Assembly (NCBI GenBank): GCA_910574475.1
Contig: CAJTAT010000006.1
Coordinates: 1-64,000 of the forward strand
Length of the DNA: 64,000 nucleotides
Direction of reading: 5' to 3'
Source: Clostridia bacterium
GTDB taxonomy: Bacteria; Bacillota; Clostridia; Lachnospirales; Lachnospiraceae
Shown: positions 24,741 to 34,363 of the stretch, one piece after another
Layout: the number at the start of each line of letters is the position of its first letter
Numbering within the stretch: position 1 is the first letter of the stretch
Made by a program: the position numbers and the translations under genes
Notes under the pieces: model-generated
What the model was told of the DNA's origin: nothing
The model's input: the letters and a program-made list of their open reading frames with translations, nothing else
Database searches by the model: none

Positions 24741-25862
24741 ATGATAAAACAAACAGCACAAGAAATCAAAAAAAAGAATAAAAGTGACATTTATTGTCTG
24801 CTGTGGGCAAACGATAATTTATCACGAAAAGAAGTAGGAGACCGATTGCAGCTTTCTCTGCCTACAGTTACGCAGAATATAGCGGAACTCATGGAGGAGG
24901 GGCTAATTAAGGAGACCGGCTTTATAGGAAACACTGGTGGACGCAGGGCCAAGGTGTATTCTGTTGATAAAAATGCCCGATGTGCAATTGGCCTTGATAT
25001 TACCAGACATCATGTGACGGCTGTTGCTGTTGATTTGGCTGGCTGTGTGATGCATCATATTCGGATCCGTTATGAATTTTCTCTTAGTATAGAATATTAC
25101 AAGAGATTATCTATGCTTGTAAATGAGGTAATCGCTGTATCTGGTATAGATAAGCAGAAGATTTTAGGGGTGGGAATCGGCCTGCCCGGATTAGTTACAG
25201 AAGATAAGCGGAACGTTTTTTATGGAAAAATCCTGGATTTTACAGGTGCGACCTGTGAGGAGTTTTCACAGTTTATACCATATCCTTCGGCCTTTTGTAA
25301 TGATGCCAATGGCGCGGGATTTGCAGAGATTTGGGCAAATTCTAATTTGGAGAATGCATTTTATCTCATGCTCAGCAATAATGTGGGTGGAGCCATTGTG
25401 ATCAATGGCCAGGTATATTGTGGAGAAGGAATTCGAAGCGGAGAAGTGGGGCATATTACTATTGTCCCCAACGGCAAGCCCTGCTACTGTGGCCAGTTTG
25501 GCTGTGTGGATCCCTACTGTGCGGCCACGAATCTTTCCGACTTGACAGATGGCAATTTAGAGTCGTTTTTTCGCCAGCTGGAACAAGGGGAGCCCGTTGC
25601 AAAAAAGGCATGGGATGACTATCTTTACTACCTCTCTCTGACAGTCAATAATTTGAGGATGCTGTTTGACTGCAAGATTATTCTTGGCGGTTATGTGGGA
25701 GCGTATATTGCTCCTTATATGGGACGCCTGAAAGAAATGGCGGCAGCACGAAATACCTTTGAGTCCAATGCGGATTATCTATGCCCCTGCCGTTATACAA
25801 AAGAAGCCATTGCAGCAGGTGCGGCTCTTCCGTTTATTGATGATTTTATCAAAAGCATTTAG
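24741..25862 (+). CDS. ROK family transcriptional repressor
   Basis: This 373-residue protein joins an N-terminal winged helix (NLSRKEVGDRLQLSLPTVTQ, about 26-45) to a ROK sugar-kinase-like domain (IGLDITRHHVTAVAVD, GVGIGLPGLV, and the zinc motif region CYCGQFGCVDPYC). ROK repressors such as XylR and NagC leave their operator when a sugar binds. It lies downstream of the importer operon with its own promoter, and both promoters share TTTTATAAA dyads, so it is the likely regulator of importer, esterase and dehydrogenase. The inducer is unknown. Kinase activity is unlikely because a DNA-binding domain is fused. Confidence 0.9.
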   Translation: MIKQTAQEIKKKNKSDIYCLLWANDNLSRKEVGDRLQLSLPTVTQNIAELMEEGLIKETGFIGNTGGRRAKVYSVDKNARCAIGLDITRHHVTAVAVDLAGCVMHHIRIRYEFSLSIEYYKRLSMLVNEVIAVSGIDKQKILGVGIGLPGLVTEDKRNVFYGKILDFTGATCEEFSQFIPYPSAFCNDANGAGFAEIWANSNLENAFYLMLSNNVGGAIVINGQVYCGEGIRSGEVGHITIVPNGKPCYCGQFGCVDPYCAATNLSDLTDGNLESFFRQLEQGEPVAKKAWDDYLYYLSLTVNNLRMLFDCKIILGGYVGAYIAPYMGRLKEMAAARNTFESNADYLCPCRYTKEAIAAGAALPFIDDFIKSI

Positions 25863-25899
25863 TTTTGTGGCGACAGATTATTGTAAATAATAAGGCTGA

Positions 25900-25938
25900 A
25901 AGCATAATCACATGGATAGAGTGTGGTTATGCTTTTTT
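25900..25938 (+). terminator. Terminator after the ROK gene
   Basis: AGCATAATCACA (from 25901) pairs with TGTGGTTATGCT (to 25933) with one G-U pair, followed by six T. Confidence 0.85.
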
Positions 25939-26061
25939 ATTGATGTACAGGGGCGCATATTTAAAACTAAAGAAATATTTAAGAAATCCCATCACAGTAA
26001 GTTAAAAAAGCCTTGTTATAACTAAGTATAGACAGTAAAATGGGAGAAGAGGTGATGAAGA

Positions 26062-26760
26062 ATGAATACAAACACAATCTTAGTATGTGATGATGACAAA
26101 GAAATCGTTGATGCCATAGAGATTTATCTGAGTCAGGATGGGTATCGGATTCTGAAGGCTTATGATGGGCTGCAGGCTGTGGAAATGATGCAGAAAAATG
26201 AGATACAGCTTTTGATTATTGACATTATGATGCCAAAGCTGGATGGCCTGAGGGCTACCTTGAAGATTCGGGAGAAGAGCAGCGTGCCCATTATTATCCT
26301 TTCTGCCAAGTCTGAGGATGCAGATAAGATTTTGGGATTGAATATTGGGGCTGATGATTATGTGACAAAGCCATTTAACCCCCTGGAGCTGGTGGCCCGG
26401 GTGAAGTCACAAATTCGTCGCTATACAAAGCTGGGCAATGCGGCTGAGGAGAATCAGAAGATCTACCAGACAGGTGGTCTGTTAATGAATGATGACTTGA
26501 AAGAAGTCACAGTAGATGGAGAGCCAGTGAAACTGACACCCATTGAGTACAATATTCTGCTCCTTCTTGTAAAGAATCAAGGGAAAGTATTTTCCATCAA
26601 CCAGATCTATGAAAGTATCTGGAACGAAGATGCTATTGGTGCAGACAATACAGTTGCAGTGCACATTCGCCACATTCGTGAGAAAATTGAAATTAACGCA
26701 AAAGAGCCTCGCTATCTGAAGGTAGTGTGGGGAATTGGATATAAGGTGGAGAAGCTATAA
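26062..26760 (+). CDS. OmpR/VanR-type response regulator
   Basis: A 232-residue two-component regulator. The receiver domain has the acidic cluster CDDDKE (9-11), phospho-acceptor Asp54 (LLIIDIMMPKLDG), Thr/Ser in IILSAKS and Lys in YVTKPFNPLEL. The C-terminal winged helix has LTPIEYNILLLLVKNQGKVF and a recognition helix in DNTVAVHIRHIREKIE. GAGGTGATGAAG precedes ATG. The histidine kinase follows 44 bases later. It resembles the VanR-like pairs common in Lachnospiraceae; target genes are unknown. Confidence 0.93.
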   Translation: MNTNTILVCDDDKEIVDAIEIYLSQDGYRILKAYDGLQAVEMMQKNEIQLLIIDIMMPKLDGLRATLKIREKSSVPIIILSAKSEDADKILGLNIGADDYVTKPFNPLELVARVKSQIRRYTKLGNAAEENQKIYQTGGLLMNDDLKEVTVDGEPVKLTPIEYNILLLLVKNQGKVFSINQIYESIWNEDAIGADNTVAVHIRHIREKIEINAKEPRYLKVVWGIGYKVEKL

Positions 26761-26804
26761 GGCGTACAGGCAAGCACGTTCGCTTGAGTCATTAGGGGAC
26801 AAAA

Positions 26805-29510
26805 ATGAAAAGATGGGAATTTTCCGGCAGCTGGAAGGCGCTTGCCGTCATATTGAATCAAATCTGCGCAGTAGTACTGGTGCTGTCAATGGCAATCTGT
26901 AGCTTTGTTCTGGGAAATGGAGGCTTAAGATGGCTGAGAGAGGATGACAGCTTTGAGAGGACAGAGTCTTATCGGAATGAGGTGGAGGAACAGATTTACC
27001 GCTGTGTCCAGGCAGTCAGCCGTGAGAGCAAGTTTGAGAAAAATGGAGTTTATGATACCAGGTTGATCCTAGATATCAGGGAATATGTGGAGGACAACAA
27101 GATTATTCACACAGATGCAGTGGATGGGGGACTCTATTATAAACTTACAGATTTGCTGAGCTGGTTTCTGGATGGGTATGACACACATACACTGATGAAA
27201 ATCACTTATACAGATGGTACCGTAGGGTATGTGTCAAAAAGTTCCATGAATTATACGGAACAATCCCTCTACAAAGATGGGGATGCGGTGGCCTCTACAT
27301 CATCCTTTTACAATTTTGAAGAGTTTTATGATGAAAATGGGCAGGTAGAACCCGGACTAAAGGAGAGTACTACAAAAACAGATACAGAGACAGGGCCGGG
27401 GGAGGAAGACACGGGAGGAGACCTGGGGGCTCCCGGGCAGGCGTCTATACAAAATGTAGAGCAGGTGAGCGCTCTGGATGAGCGATTTACTCCTGTGGAG
27501 TATAGCAGCGTAGTCGATTATGCGGAGGAGCATCAGCTTTCTACCAGTGAGCTCCAGGACATTTATTATATTTTGGAGAGTGCTCTCTCCATGATATACA
27601 ATGACTTTTATTCTTATAAAGATAATCTGGAATTGTTGAGCCCGGATATGACAAATATGCGATATATGGTGATTCCAAAAGATGTAGTACGGGTGACAAA
27701 GGAGAATTACGAACAGAAGATTTATACAAATATTAAAAATTTTGGGGATATTGAGATTCGTAGTCAGGAAAGTCTTTTGGATTATATCCGTGCTCACAGG
27801 GATTTTTTGATTTTTGACAGCTCCAATATGAGTTTTGAAGAAAATAATATGCCGGTTTCTCTGAGTGATATTAGTACTTATCTAAAGGGATATCCGATTT
27901 CTGTAGATGGAGATTATATTTTAGCCATAGCTGTTGATCCCAAATATATGGCCAGTGATACTTTACAGGAATACAAAAAGCAGTATGACGAGATCCGGCC
28001 GCTGAGCCGTGCGGCCTTGTACGGAGCTGTTCTGGGAGCTCTATTGTATCTGTTAACCTTGGTATATCTGACGATGGCAGCAGGGCGGGGAACCGACGGG
28101 GAAGACAAAACGATTCGTCTGAATTCCTTTGACAAGCTTAAAACGGAGGCGGTTTTTGTGATTTCAGGTGTTCCTGCCGTACTGGTTGTTTTTATAACGA
28201 CCTGGGCGTACAGTCGTTTTATTGGGGCAACGGATTTGAATTTTTCGAGTAAATATATGATTGGTTATCTGTTCAAACAAGCTGGTTTTACAGGTCTGAC
28301 AGGTCTGGGAGCCTATGCGGGAGGAATTACATTTATACTGAATTTACTCTTTTTGATTGTATATTTGAGTATGGTTCGAAGGGTGAAGAGCGGAACACTT
28401 TGGCAGAACAGCGTTCTGTGCTCTGTCACTGCCAGTTTGTCTTCCATGTTTCAGAGGCGGAAGGTTACAACAAAAGCAATTTTGACGTATCTATTGTTTT
28501 TAGGAGGAAATATTATTCTTTTGTGCTGTGGTGTATTTGGAGGTTTCTTAGCTTTTGCTCTGGATTTAATGGCAGGATTTTTGGTGTTTCGGCAAGCACG
28601 CCAGCGGCAGCAGATTCTGGACGGCATTGAACGTATCTCAGAGGGAAACCTGACTCATCAAATTCTCCTGGACAGTCTGAGCGGTGACAGCTTAGTATTT
28701 GCAAAGGCAGTTAATAATATCGGAGAGGGCCTTTCCACTGCAGTGGAGCAGAGTATCAAAGATGAACGCCTGAAGACAGATCTGATCACGAATGTATCTC
28801 ATGATATTAAGACGCCGCTGACTTCTATTATCAATTACGTAGATCTGCTGAAACGGGAAGATATTCAGAACGAGCGGGCGAGAAACTACATTGCCATTCT
28901 GGAAGATAAGGCACAGCGTCTGAAATACCTGACAGATGATTTGGTGGAGGCGTCAAAGATCAGTTCAGGAAATGTGAAGCTGGAATTTGTGCGCATTAAT
29001 TTTCAGGAGCTTGTGAATCAGACTAACGGGGAATTCTGCGAGCGGTTTGAAGAAAAGGGACTGCAGCTGGTGGTAAATATGCCCAAGAGCCCGGTAATCA
29101 TCGAGGCTGACGGGCGCAGACTTTGGAGAATCATTGAGAACCTCTACACCAATGTGGCAAAATATGCCATGCCCCATACCAGGGTCTATGTGGAACTGAC
29201 AGTCGTGGGCCATATGGTACGCTTTAATGTAAAAAATATTTCAGAGCAGCCATTGAACATTGACGCAAAGGAACTGACAGAGCGTTTCATCCGGGGCGAT
29301 ATAGCAAGAAGCACAGAAGGAAGCGGACTTGGACTCTCCATAGCTAAAAATCTTACAGAGCTGCAAAAGGGGAGCTTTGACATTTACCTGGACGGTGACT
29401 TATTCAAAGTAACCATCATCTTCCCGGAGGCCCCGCCCAAGGAAACGAAAGAAGAAAAAGAGGAAACAAAAGAGCTTCTGGAAGATCCTACCGAACCGCC
29501 CTCCTGCTGA
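26805..29510 (+). CDS. VanS-like sensor histidine kinase, large multi-TM form
   Basis: At 901 residues this kinase is roughly twice the usual size. One N-terminal membrane helix (about 12-36) is followed by an extracytoplasmic region of some 365 residues containing an acidic Gly/Thr-rich patch (about 185-215), then about four or five membrane helices (402-595), a HAMP-like segment, the HisKA box with His666 (NVSHDIKTPLTSIINYVDLL) and an HATPase domain (N-box IIENLYTNVAKYA, G-box GSGLGLSIAKNL). The tail is Glu/Lys-rich. The long outer region suggests a sensor of a cell-envelope signal. It is paired with the response regulator just upstream. Confidence 0.9.
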   Translation: MKRWEFSGSWKALAVILNQICAVVLVLSMAICSFVLGNGGLRWLREDDSFERTESYRNEVEEQIYRCVQAVSRESKFEKNGVYDTRLILDIREYVEDNKIIHTDAVDGGLYYKLTDLLSWFLDGYDTHTLMKITYTDGTVGYVSKSSMNYTEQSLYKDGDAVASTSSFYNFEEFYDENGQVEPGLKESTTKTDTETGPGEEDTGGDLGAPGQASIQNVEQVSALDERFTPVEYSSVVDYAEEHQLSTSELQDIYYILESALSMIYNDFYSYKDNLELLSPDMTNMRYMVIPKDVVRVTKENYEQKIYTNIKNFGDIEIRSQESLLDYIRAHRDFLIFDSSNMSFEENNMPVSLSDISTYLKGYPISVDGDYILAIAVDPKYMASDTLQEYKKQYDEIRPLSRAALYGAVLGALLYLLTLVYLTMAAGRGTDGEDKTIRLNSFDKLKTEAVFVISGVPAVLVVFITTWAYSRFIGATDLNFSSKYMIGYLFKQAGFTGLTGLGAYAGGITFILNLLFLIVYLSMVRRVKSGTLWQNSVLCSVTASLSSMFQRRKVTTKAILTYLLFLGGNIILLCCGVFGGFLAFALDLMAGFLVFRQARQRQQILDGIERISEGNLTHQILLDSLSGDSLVFAKAVNNIGEGLSTAVEQSIKDERLKTDLITNVSHDIKTPLTSIINYVDLLKREDIQNERARNYIAILEDKAQRLKYLTDDLVEASKISSGNVKLEFVRINFQELVNQTNGEFCERFEEKGLQLVVNMPKSPVIIEADGRRLWRIIENLYTNVAKYAMPHTRVYVELTVVGHMVRFNVKNISEQPLNIDAKELTERFIRGDIARSTEGSGLGLSIAKNLTELQKGSFDIYLDGDLFKVTIIFPEAPPKETKEEKEETKELLEDPTEPPSC

Positions 29511-29705
29511 AAAAGCTTGCAATCCCGTGCCGCTCTATTTATAATGTACATGGTAGAAAAAAATTGCTGTAGCGGTACTTATAATCAGCGGAAGCCCAAG
29601 AAGCGCACAGAACAATTTACGGACGCATATTGATGCGGCCGGAAATTCGTTCTAGACCCCGTGTGCTGATAGGGCTGTAGCGGCACTTATAATAGGAGGA
29701 AAAAT
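29511..29705 (+). promoter_or_regulatory. Hydratase leader with a duplicated 20-base motif
   Basis: GCTGTAGCGGYACTTATAAT occurs at 29566-29585 and 29674-29693, the two copies differing at one base. Each ends in TATAAT. The second copy runs into the AGGAGG ribosome binding site of the hydratase gene. A duplicated promoter or a small repeated element are both possible. Confidence 0.5.
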
Positions 29706-31991
29706 ATGATTCAATTATTTGAGGGCGGCGCCTATGTGCTGAATGGATCTGAAATTATTCCAGATACCAAGGATGCGCAGAGTGTACTGGAGAGCCGTCT
29801 GGGACACGCAGTATCGAAAGAAGAAGGAAAAAAGCAAACCATTGCTTATGGAATTTTAGAAGAACATAATACATCTGGCAATATGGAAAAGCTGGAGATC
29901 AAGTTTGATAAGCTGACTTCACATGATATAACGTTTGTAGGGATTATTCAGACAGCCCGCGCGTCAGGACTGGAGAAGTTCCCCATTCCCTATGTGCTCA
30001 CAAACTGTCACAATAGTCTCTGTGCAGTAGGTGGAACCATCAATGAGGATGACCATTTATATGGGTTGACCTGTGCGAAAAAATACGGTGGCGTCTATGT
30101 TCCGCCTCATCAGGCGGTGATTCATCAGTTTGCCAGAGAAATGCTGGCAGCAGGTGGAAAGATGGTTTTGGGCTCTGACAGCCACACTCGCTATGGCGCA
30201 CTGGGAACAATGGCTATGGGAGAGGGCGGACCTGAGCTGGTGAAACAGCTTTTGGATAAGACCTATGACATCCAAATGCCAGGGATTGTGGGCGTCTATC
30301 TGACAGGAGAGCCTGCTAAGGGCGTGGGACCTCAGGATGTGGCTTTGGCTATTATCGGGGCTGTCTTTGAGAAAGGCTATGTGAATAATAAAATTATGGA
30401 GTTCATCGGTGACGGTGTGGAGAACTTGAGTGCAGATTTCCGTATTGGCATTGATGTGATGACTACTGAGACTACCTGTCTGTCATCTATCTGGAAGACA
30501 GACGATGTAATTAAAGAGTTTTATGAGATTCATGGCAGAACGGAAGACTATAAAGAGCTGAATCCTGGAGCTGTGACTTACTATGACGGAATGATCTATG
30601 TGGATCTGAGTACGATAAAGCCCATGATTGCTATGCCATTCCACCCCAGCAATACATATACCATTGAGGAATTAAAGGAAAATCTGGAAGATATCTTAAG
30701 AGATGTGGAGAAAAAAGCCCTCGTCAGTCTGGGGGGAGCTGTGGAATTTAGCTTGATGGATAAAATCCGGGGCGGCAAACTCTATGTAGATCAGGGAATT
30801 ATCGCAGGCTGTGCAGGCGGCGGTTTTGAAAATATCTGTGCGGCAGCAGATATTCTAAAGGGGGCAAGCATTGGACCAGATGAGTTTACATTAAGTGTTT
30901 ATCCGGCAAGTATGCCTGTCTATATGGAGCTTGTAAAAAATGGTGCAGCGGCTACATTGATGGAGACAGGAGCAGTCATGAAGACAGCCTTCTGTGGACC
31001 ATGCTTCGGAGCTGGTGATACTCCGTCCAACAATGGGTTTAGTATCCGCCATTCCACCAGAAACTTCCCGAACCGGGAGGGATCCAAGCTTCAGAGCGGC
31101 CAGATTGCCTCAGTAGCTTTGATGGACGCCCGGTCAATCGCAGCCACAGCGGCTAATAAGGGATACCTGACAGCAGCCACAGAGCTGGAAGTAAACTTTA
31201 CGAATCCAAGGTATTTCTTTGATAGCAAAATTTATGAGAACCGTGTCTTTGACAGCAAAGGTGTGGCAGACCCTTCCGTGGATATTAAATTTGGGCCTAA
31301 TATTAAGGACTGGCCGGCCATGTCGGCTTTGCCTGAGCATTTGATCCTGAAAGTGGTATCTGAGATTCATGATCCTGTGACGACTACAGATGAGCTGATT
31401 CCATCAGGGGAGACTTCTTCCTACCGCTCCAATCCCCTGGGCCTTGCAGAGTTCACACTTTCCCGGAAGGATCCAGCTTATGTGGGACTGGCAAAAGAGA
31501 TTCAAAAAGCTCAGAAAGCCATTGAGGCAGGAAATTGCCCAGCAGAAGCTGTTCCAGAAATAAAGCCAGTATTCCAGACATTAAATGACTGGCATCCAGG
31601 CGTTGACAAGACCAATGTGGGAGTGGGCAGCACCATATTCGCTGTGAAGCCGGGAGACGGCTCGGCCCGGGAGCAGGCTGCTTCCTGTCAGAAGGTACTG
31701 GGAGGATGGGCAAATATTGCCAATTCCTACGCTACAAAGCGCTACCGCTCCAACCTAATCAACTGGGGGATGCTTCCCTTCCTGGTTGATGAGGAAGAAC
31801 TGCCATTTGCAAAGGGAGACTATCTGTTCATTCCTTCTATTCGCCAGGCAGTGCTGGAAAAGAAGGGCGAGATTAAAGCTTATGTGAACGGAGAACAGAA
31901 TCGGGAAGTAGTTCTGCGCTTGGGTGATTTGACAGATGATGAGAGAGAAATTATTTTAAAGGGTTGCCTTATTAATTATTATAAAGGTTAA
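29706..31991 (+). CDS. Aconitase-family hydratase, stand-alone
   Basis: A 761-residue single-chain aconitase-superfamily enzyme, which would dehydrate and rehydrate a hydroxy-carboxylate around a 4Fe-4S cluster. Cluster ligands are visible: Cys369 (IAGCAGGG) and Cys430/Cys433 ([10 protein letters not shown]). Other motifs are [27 protein letters not shown], and [11 protein letters not shown] in the C-terminal swivel domain. It is shorter than AcnA and diverges from canonical aconitase; such proteins are usually annotated hydratase or aconitate hydratase in Clostridia. No citrate synthase or isocitrate dehydrogenase is adjacent, so its substrate is uncertain. Confidence 0.85.
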   Translation: MIQLFEGGAYVLNGSEIIPDTKDAQSVLESRLGHAVSKEEGKKQTIAYGILEEHNTSGNMEKLEIKFDKLTSHDITFVGIIQTARASGLEKFPIPYVLTNCHNSLCAVGGTINEDDHLYGLTCAKKYGGVYVPPHQAVIHQFAREMLAAGGKMVLGSDSHTRYGALGTMAMGEGGPELVKQLLDKTYDIQMPGIVGVYLTGEPAKGVGPQDVALAIIGAVFEKGYVNNKIMEFIGDGVENLSADFRIGIDVMTTETTCLSSIWKTDDVIKEFYEIHGRTEDYKELNPGAVTYYDGMIYVDLSTIKPMIAMPFHPSNTYTIEELKENLEDILRDVEKKALVSLGGAVEFSLMDKIRGGKLYVDQGIIAGCAGGGFENICAAADILKGASIGPDEFTLSVYPASMPVYMELVKNGAAATLMETGAVMKTAFCGPCFGAGDTPSNNGFSIRHSTRNFPNREGSKLQSGQIASVALMDARSIAATAANKGYLTAATELEVNFTNPRYFFDSKIYENRVFDSKGVADPSVDIKFGPNIKDWPAMSALPEHLILKVVSEIHDPVTTTDELIPSGETSSYRSNPLGLAEFTLSRKDPAYVGLAKEIQKAQKAIEAGNCPAEAVPEIKPVFQTLNDWHPGVDKTNVGVGSTIFAVKPGDGSAREQAASCQKVLGGWANIANSYATKRYRSNLINWGMLPFLVDEEELPFAKGDYLFIPSIRQAVLEKKGEIKAYVNGEQNREVVLRLGDLTDDEREIILKGCLINYYKG

Positions 31992-32005
31992 CAAACAGAA
32001 AAAGG

Positions 32006-32040
32006 GGCTGTCGGTTGAAATGAAAGCCGACAGCTTTTTT
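32006..32040 (+). terminator. Terminator after the hydratase
   Basis: GCTGTCGG (32007-32014) pairs with CCGACAGC (32027-32034), followed by six T. Confidence 0.9.
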
Positions 32041-32103
32041 GTCGATCCTATAAGGATCCAAGCACTCTGTGCAAAATTTTATTTTATGTAAAAGGAGACA
32101 GCC

Positions 32104-33468
32104 ATGAGTCTTGTACAGATTGTGGGTGCAAATTATTACAGCGTGACCGTGAATGTTATATTCGTTCTATGGATGTCTGATATTCTCCTTGGCCGTATTC
32201 CCAGGCTGAGAATAAAGCATGTGATAAAATATCTCTTGTGTGGAATGTTTGTGGTGTTCGTGATATCTATTGTGGGGGCAGTCTGTTACCGTACAGGAGT
32301 CTGGCGTTGGAAATACGGTATTGGCGTTCTTATGTGGGAATATTTTTTGCTGGCCTGTGAGGTAGTATTTTTACAGTTTCTCTACCAGAAATCTCTCAGG
32401 GATTGTTGTCTTGGGGCAATGATGATTGAGATTCTCTACTCTTATGGAGAGCTTCTCTCACAGATTTATATTTATGATAAGCTCTTTCATTTGGATATTC
32501 CCAGTGAGCGTCAAAGCTATCTGTTTTGGATGCTTGTTATAAGTCCTGCCTGCCTTTTACTCTGTGGCCTGGTAATTGATAAGTCTGGGATGGGAAAAGT
32601 TTACAGGCAATGGATAGAACAGGAAAAGAGAGATAAGGGAATTCTGATCGTGCTAGGACTCTATCCTGTTTTTTATTTCTTATTAAAACAGATAGCAGAA
32701 AGTAAGGAGCCAAACAGAGGAGCTTTACTGCTTCCTCTGGCTATGCTTCTGTTCATTCATATGATCTTTGTCTATGTAGGCCGGGATCGTCAGCAGAAGC
32801 AATATATTGCCGCTCAGCAGGCTAATCTTCGACAGCAAACAATTTATATTGAAAAAATGGAACAGATTCAGTTTGAGATTCGCAGATTCCGCCATGATTT
32901 TAAGAATATGACGGCTGGAATGTACATTCAGGCAAGGGACGGGGATCTGGATGCCGTCCAATCCTTTATCCAGGAAATGACGGAGGATTTTGACCGGCAA
33001 GTGGGCGATCAGGTTCGATTGCTGAATCAGCTTGCCAATGTACATATGGTGGAAGTGAAAGGATTGCTTCTGGAGAAGTTGGCTCTGATGCAAAAGGAAA
33101 AGATCCGCTGTGAGCTGGAAGTACTCCGCCCCTTTGAGGGAACCCGCATGCGCAGCACAGATCTCTGTAGATGTCTTGGCATTTTAATGGACAATGCGGT
33201 GGATGAGGTTCGGGGAAAAGAAGATGCTCAGATTCACTTGATGATCAGCAGTCAGAATGACTGCACGACCTTTCGCATTAAAAATACTCTGTATGGAATG
33301 ATAGACTTTCAATGTCTTGGGACGACCGGATACACCACCAAGGGAGAGGGCCATGGAATTGGACTGGAAAGCTATCAAAAAATAATAGGGAAATATGACT
33401 TTGTATTTCCCTTTACAGCTATTCAGGAGGGCTGCTTTGTGCAGGAGCTGAAAATTCAGGAGATATAA
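32104..33468 (+). CDS. AgrC-like GHKL sensor histidine kinase
   Basis: A 454-residue kinase with six or so membrane helices in the first 225 residues and a cytoplasmic GHKL kinase domain. The phospho-acceptor is His264 in RFRHDFKNM, the N-box is LMDNAVDEV and the G-box GHGIGLESYQKI. This is the layout of AgrC and related peptide-pheromone receptors. The response regulator follows after about 50 bases. No AgrB or AgrD-like gene is seen in the window, so the ligand is unknown and may come from elsewhere. AAAGGAGACAGCC precedes ATG. Confidence 0.9.
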   Translation: MSLVQIVGANYYSVTVNVIFVLWMSDILLGRIPRLRIKHVIKYLLCGMFVVFVISIVGAVCYRTGVWRWKYGIGVLMWEYFLLACEVVFLQFLYQKSLRDCCLGAMMIEILYSYGELLSQIYIYDKLFHLDIPSERQSYLFWMLVISPACLLLCGLVIDKSGMGKVYRQWIEQEKRDKGILIVLGLYPVFYFLLKQIAESKEPNRGALLLPLAMLLFIHMIFVYVGRDRQQKQYIAAQQANLRQQTIYIEKMEQIQFEIRRFRHDFKNMTAGMYIQARDGDLDAVQSFIQEMTEDFDRQVGDQVRLLNQLANVHMVEVKGLLLEKLALMQKEKIRCELEVLRPFEGTRMRSTDLCRCLGILMDNAVDEVRGKEDAQIHLMISSQNDCTTFRIKNTLYGMIDFQCLGTTGYTTKGEGHGIGLESYQKIIGKYDFVFPFTAIQEGCFVQELKIQEI

Positions 33469-33517
33469 TTTTATACCCAGTACTATTTAAAGTAAAATTT
33501 TAAATCAGGAGGAGCTT

Positions 33518-34261
33518 ATGCTGCCCATTTATATATGTGAGGATGATGAACAGATTCGTAATAGGGAACGTATCTGGCTAGAAAAACTGATTCTAATTGA
33601 AGCCTGGGATATGGAAATTGCCTTGTGCACCGGAAGACCAGAGGAACTCCTGACCTGTTTGTCCAAAGATATGAGGCAGGGGATCTACTTTTTGGATGTA
33701 GAGTTGAAAGGCGAATCTATGGACGGCTTTCAATTAGGACAAGAGATTCGAAAAATGGATGCCAGGGGGTTTCTTATCTATGTAACAGCTTTTCCAGATC
33801 TGGCCTTTGAAACCTTTCGATATCATCTGGAGGCTTTGGATTATATCTGCAAGCAAAATGAGGAAAAAATGTATACAGGGCTTTCTCACTGTCTGAAAGT
33901 GATTGGGGAGCGCGTAAGCAAGGAGAAAGGCCAGCAGCAGGAGTATTTTACTGTAAAAACTCTGGACGTGGTTCGTCACATTCCTCTAAAGGAGATTATG
34001 TATTTCGCCACTTCTGAGCGGACGCATCGAATTGAACTTCATGCCAGGCAGGAACGGTTGGATTTTATCGGGAGTATCCAGGAGATAGAGGAAAGATTAC
34101 AGTCCCAGTTTATCCGAGTGCACAGAGCTTACCTGATACGTAAGGATCAGATTGCCCAGGTGAATCTTAAAACTAGAGAGATTATATTAAAAAATGGAGA
34201 ACACTGTCCATTTTCCAGAAATATGAGGCGGGAGCTGAGCGCCCTGTTTGCTATTCAGTGA
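33518..34261 (+). CDS. AgrA-like LytTR response regulator
   Basis: A 247-residue regulator with a receiver domain (acidic residues in CEDDEQIR, phospho-acceptor Asp60 in YFLDVELKG) and a C-terminal LytTR DNA-binding domain (about 140-245: FTVKTLDVVRHIPLKEIMYF, then FIRVHRAYLIRKDQIAQV). LytTR proteins bind direct repeats upstream of target promoters. It is co-transcribed with the AgrC-like kinase; AGGAGGAGCTT precedes its ATG. The adjacent CPBP protease is a candidate target or partner. Confidence 0.92.
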   Translation: MLPIYICEDDEQIRNRERIWLEKLILIEAWDMEIALCTGRPEELLTCLSKDMRQGIYFLDVELKGESMDGFQLGQEIRKMDARGFLIYVTAFPDLAFETFRYHLEALDYICKQNEEKMYTGLSHCLKVIGERVSKEKGQQQEYFTVKTLDVVRHIPLKEIMYFATSERTHRIELHARQERLDFIGSIQEIEERLQSQFIRVHRAYLIRKDQIAQVNLKTREIILKNGEHCPFSRNMRRELSALFAIQ

Positions 34262-34363
34262 CCATTTAGGCAGTCAAATAAACCATCTGGGCATTTTATA
34301 CCTTGCGAAAGCAGGCGAGTGATAAAATATTTATGATTATATAACAGAAGGAAGTGGTATGAA

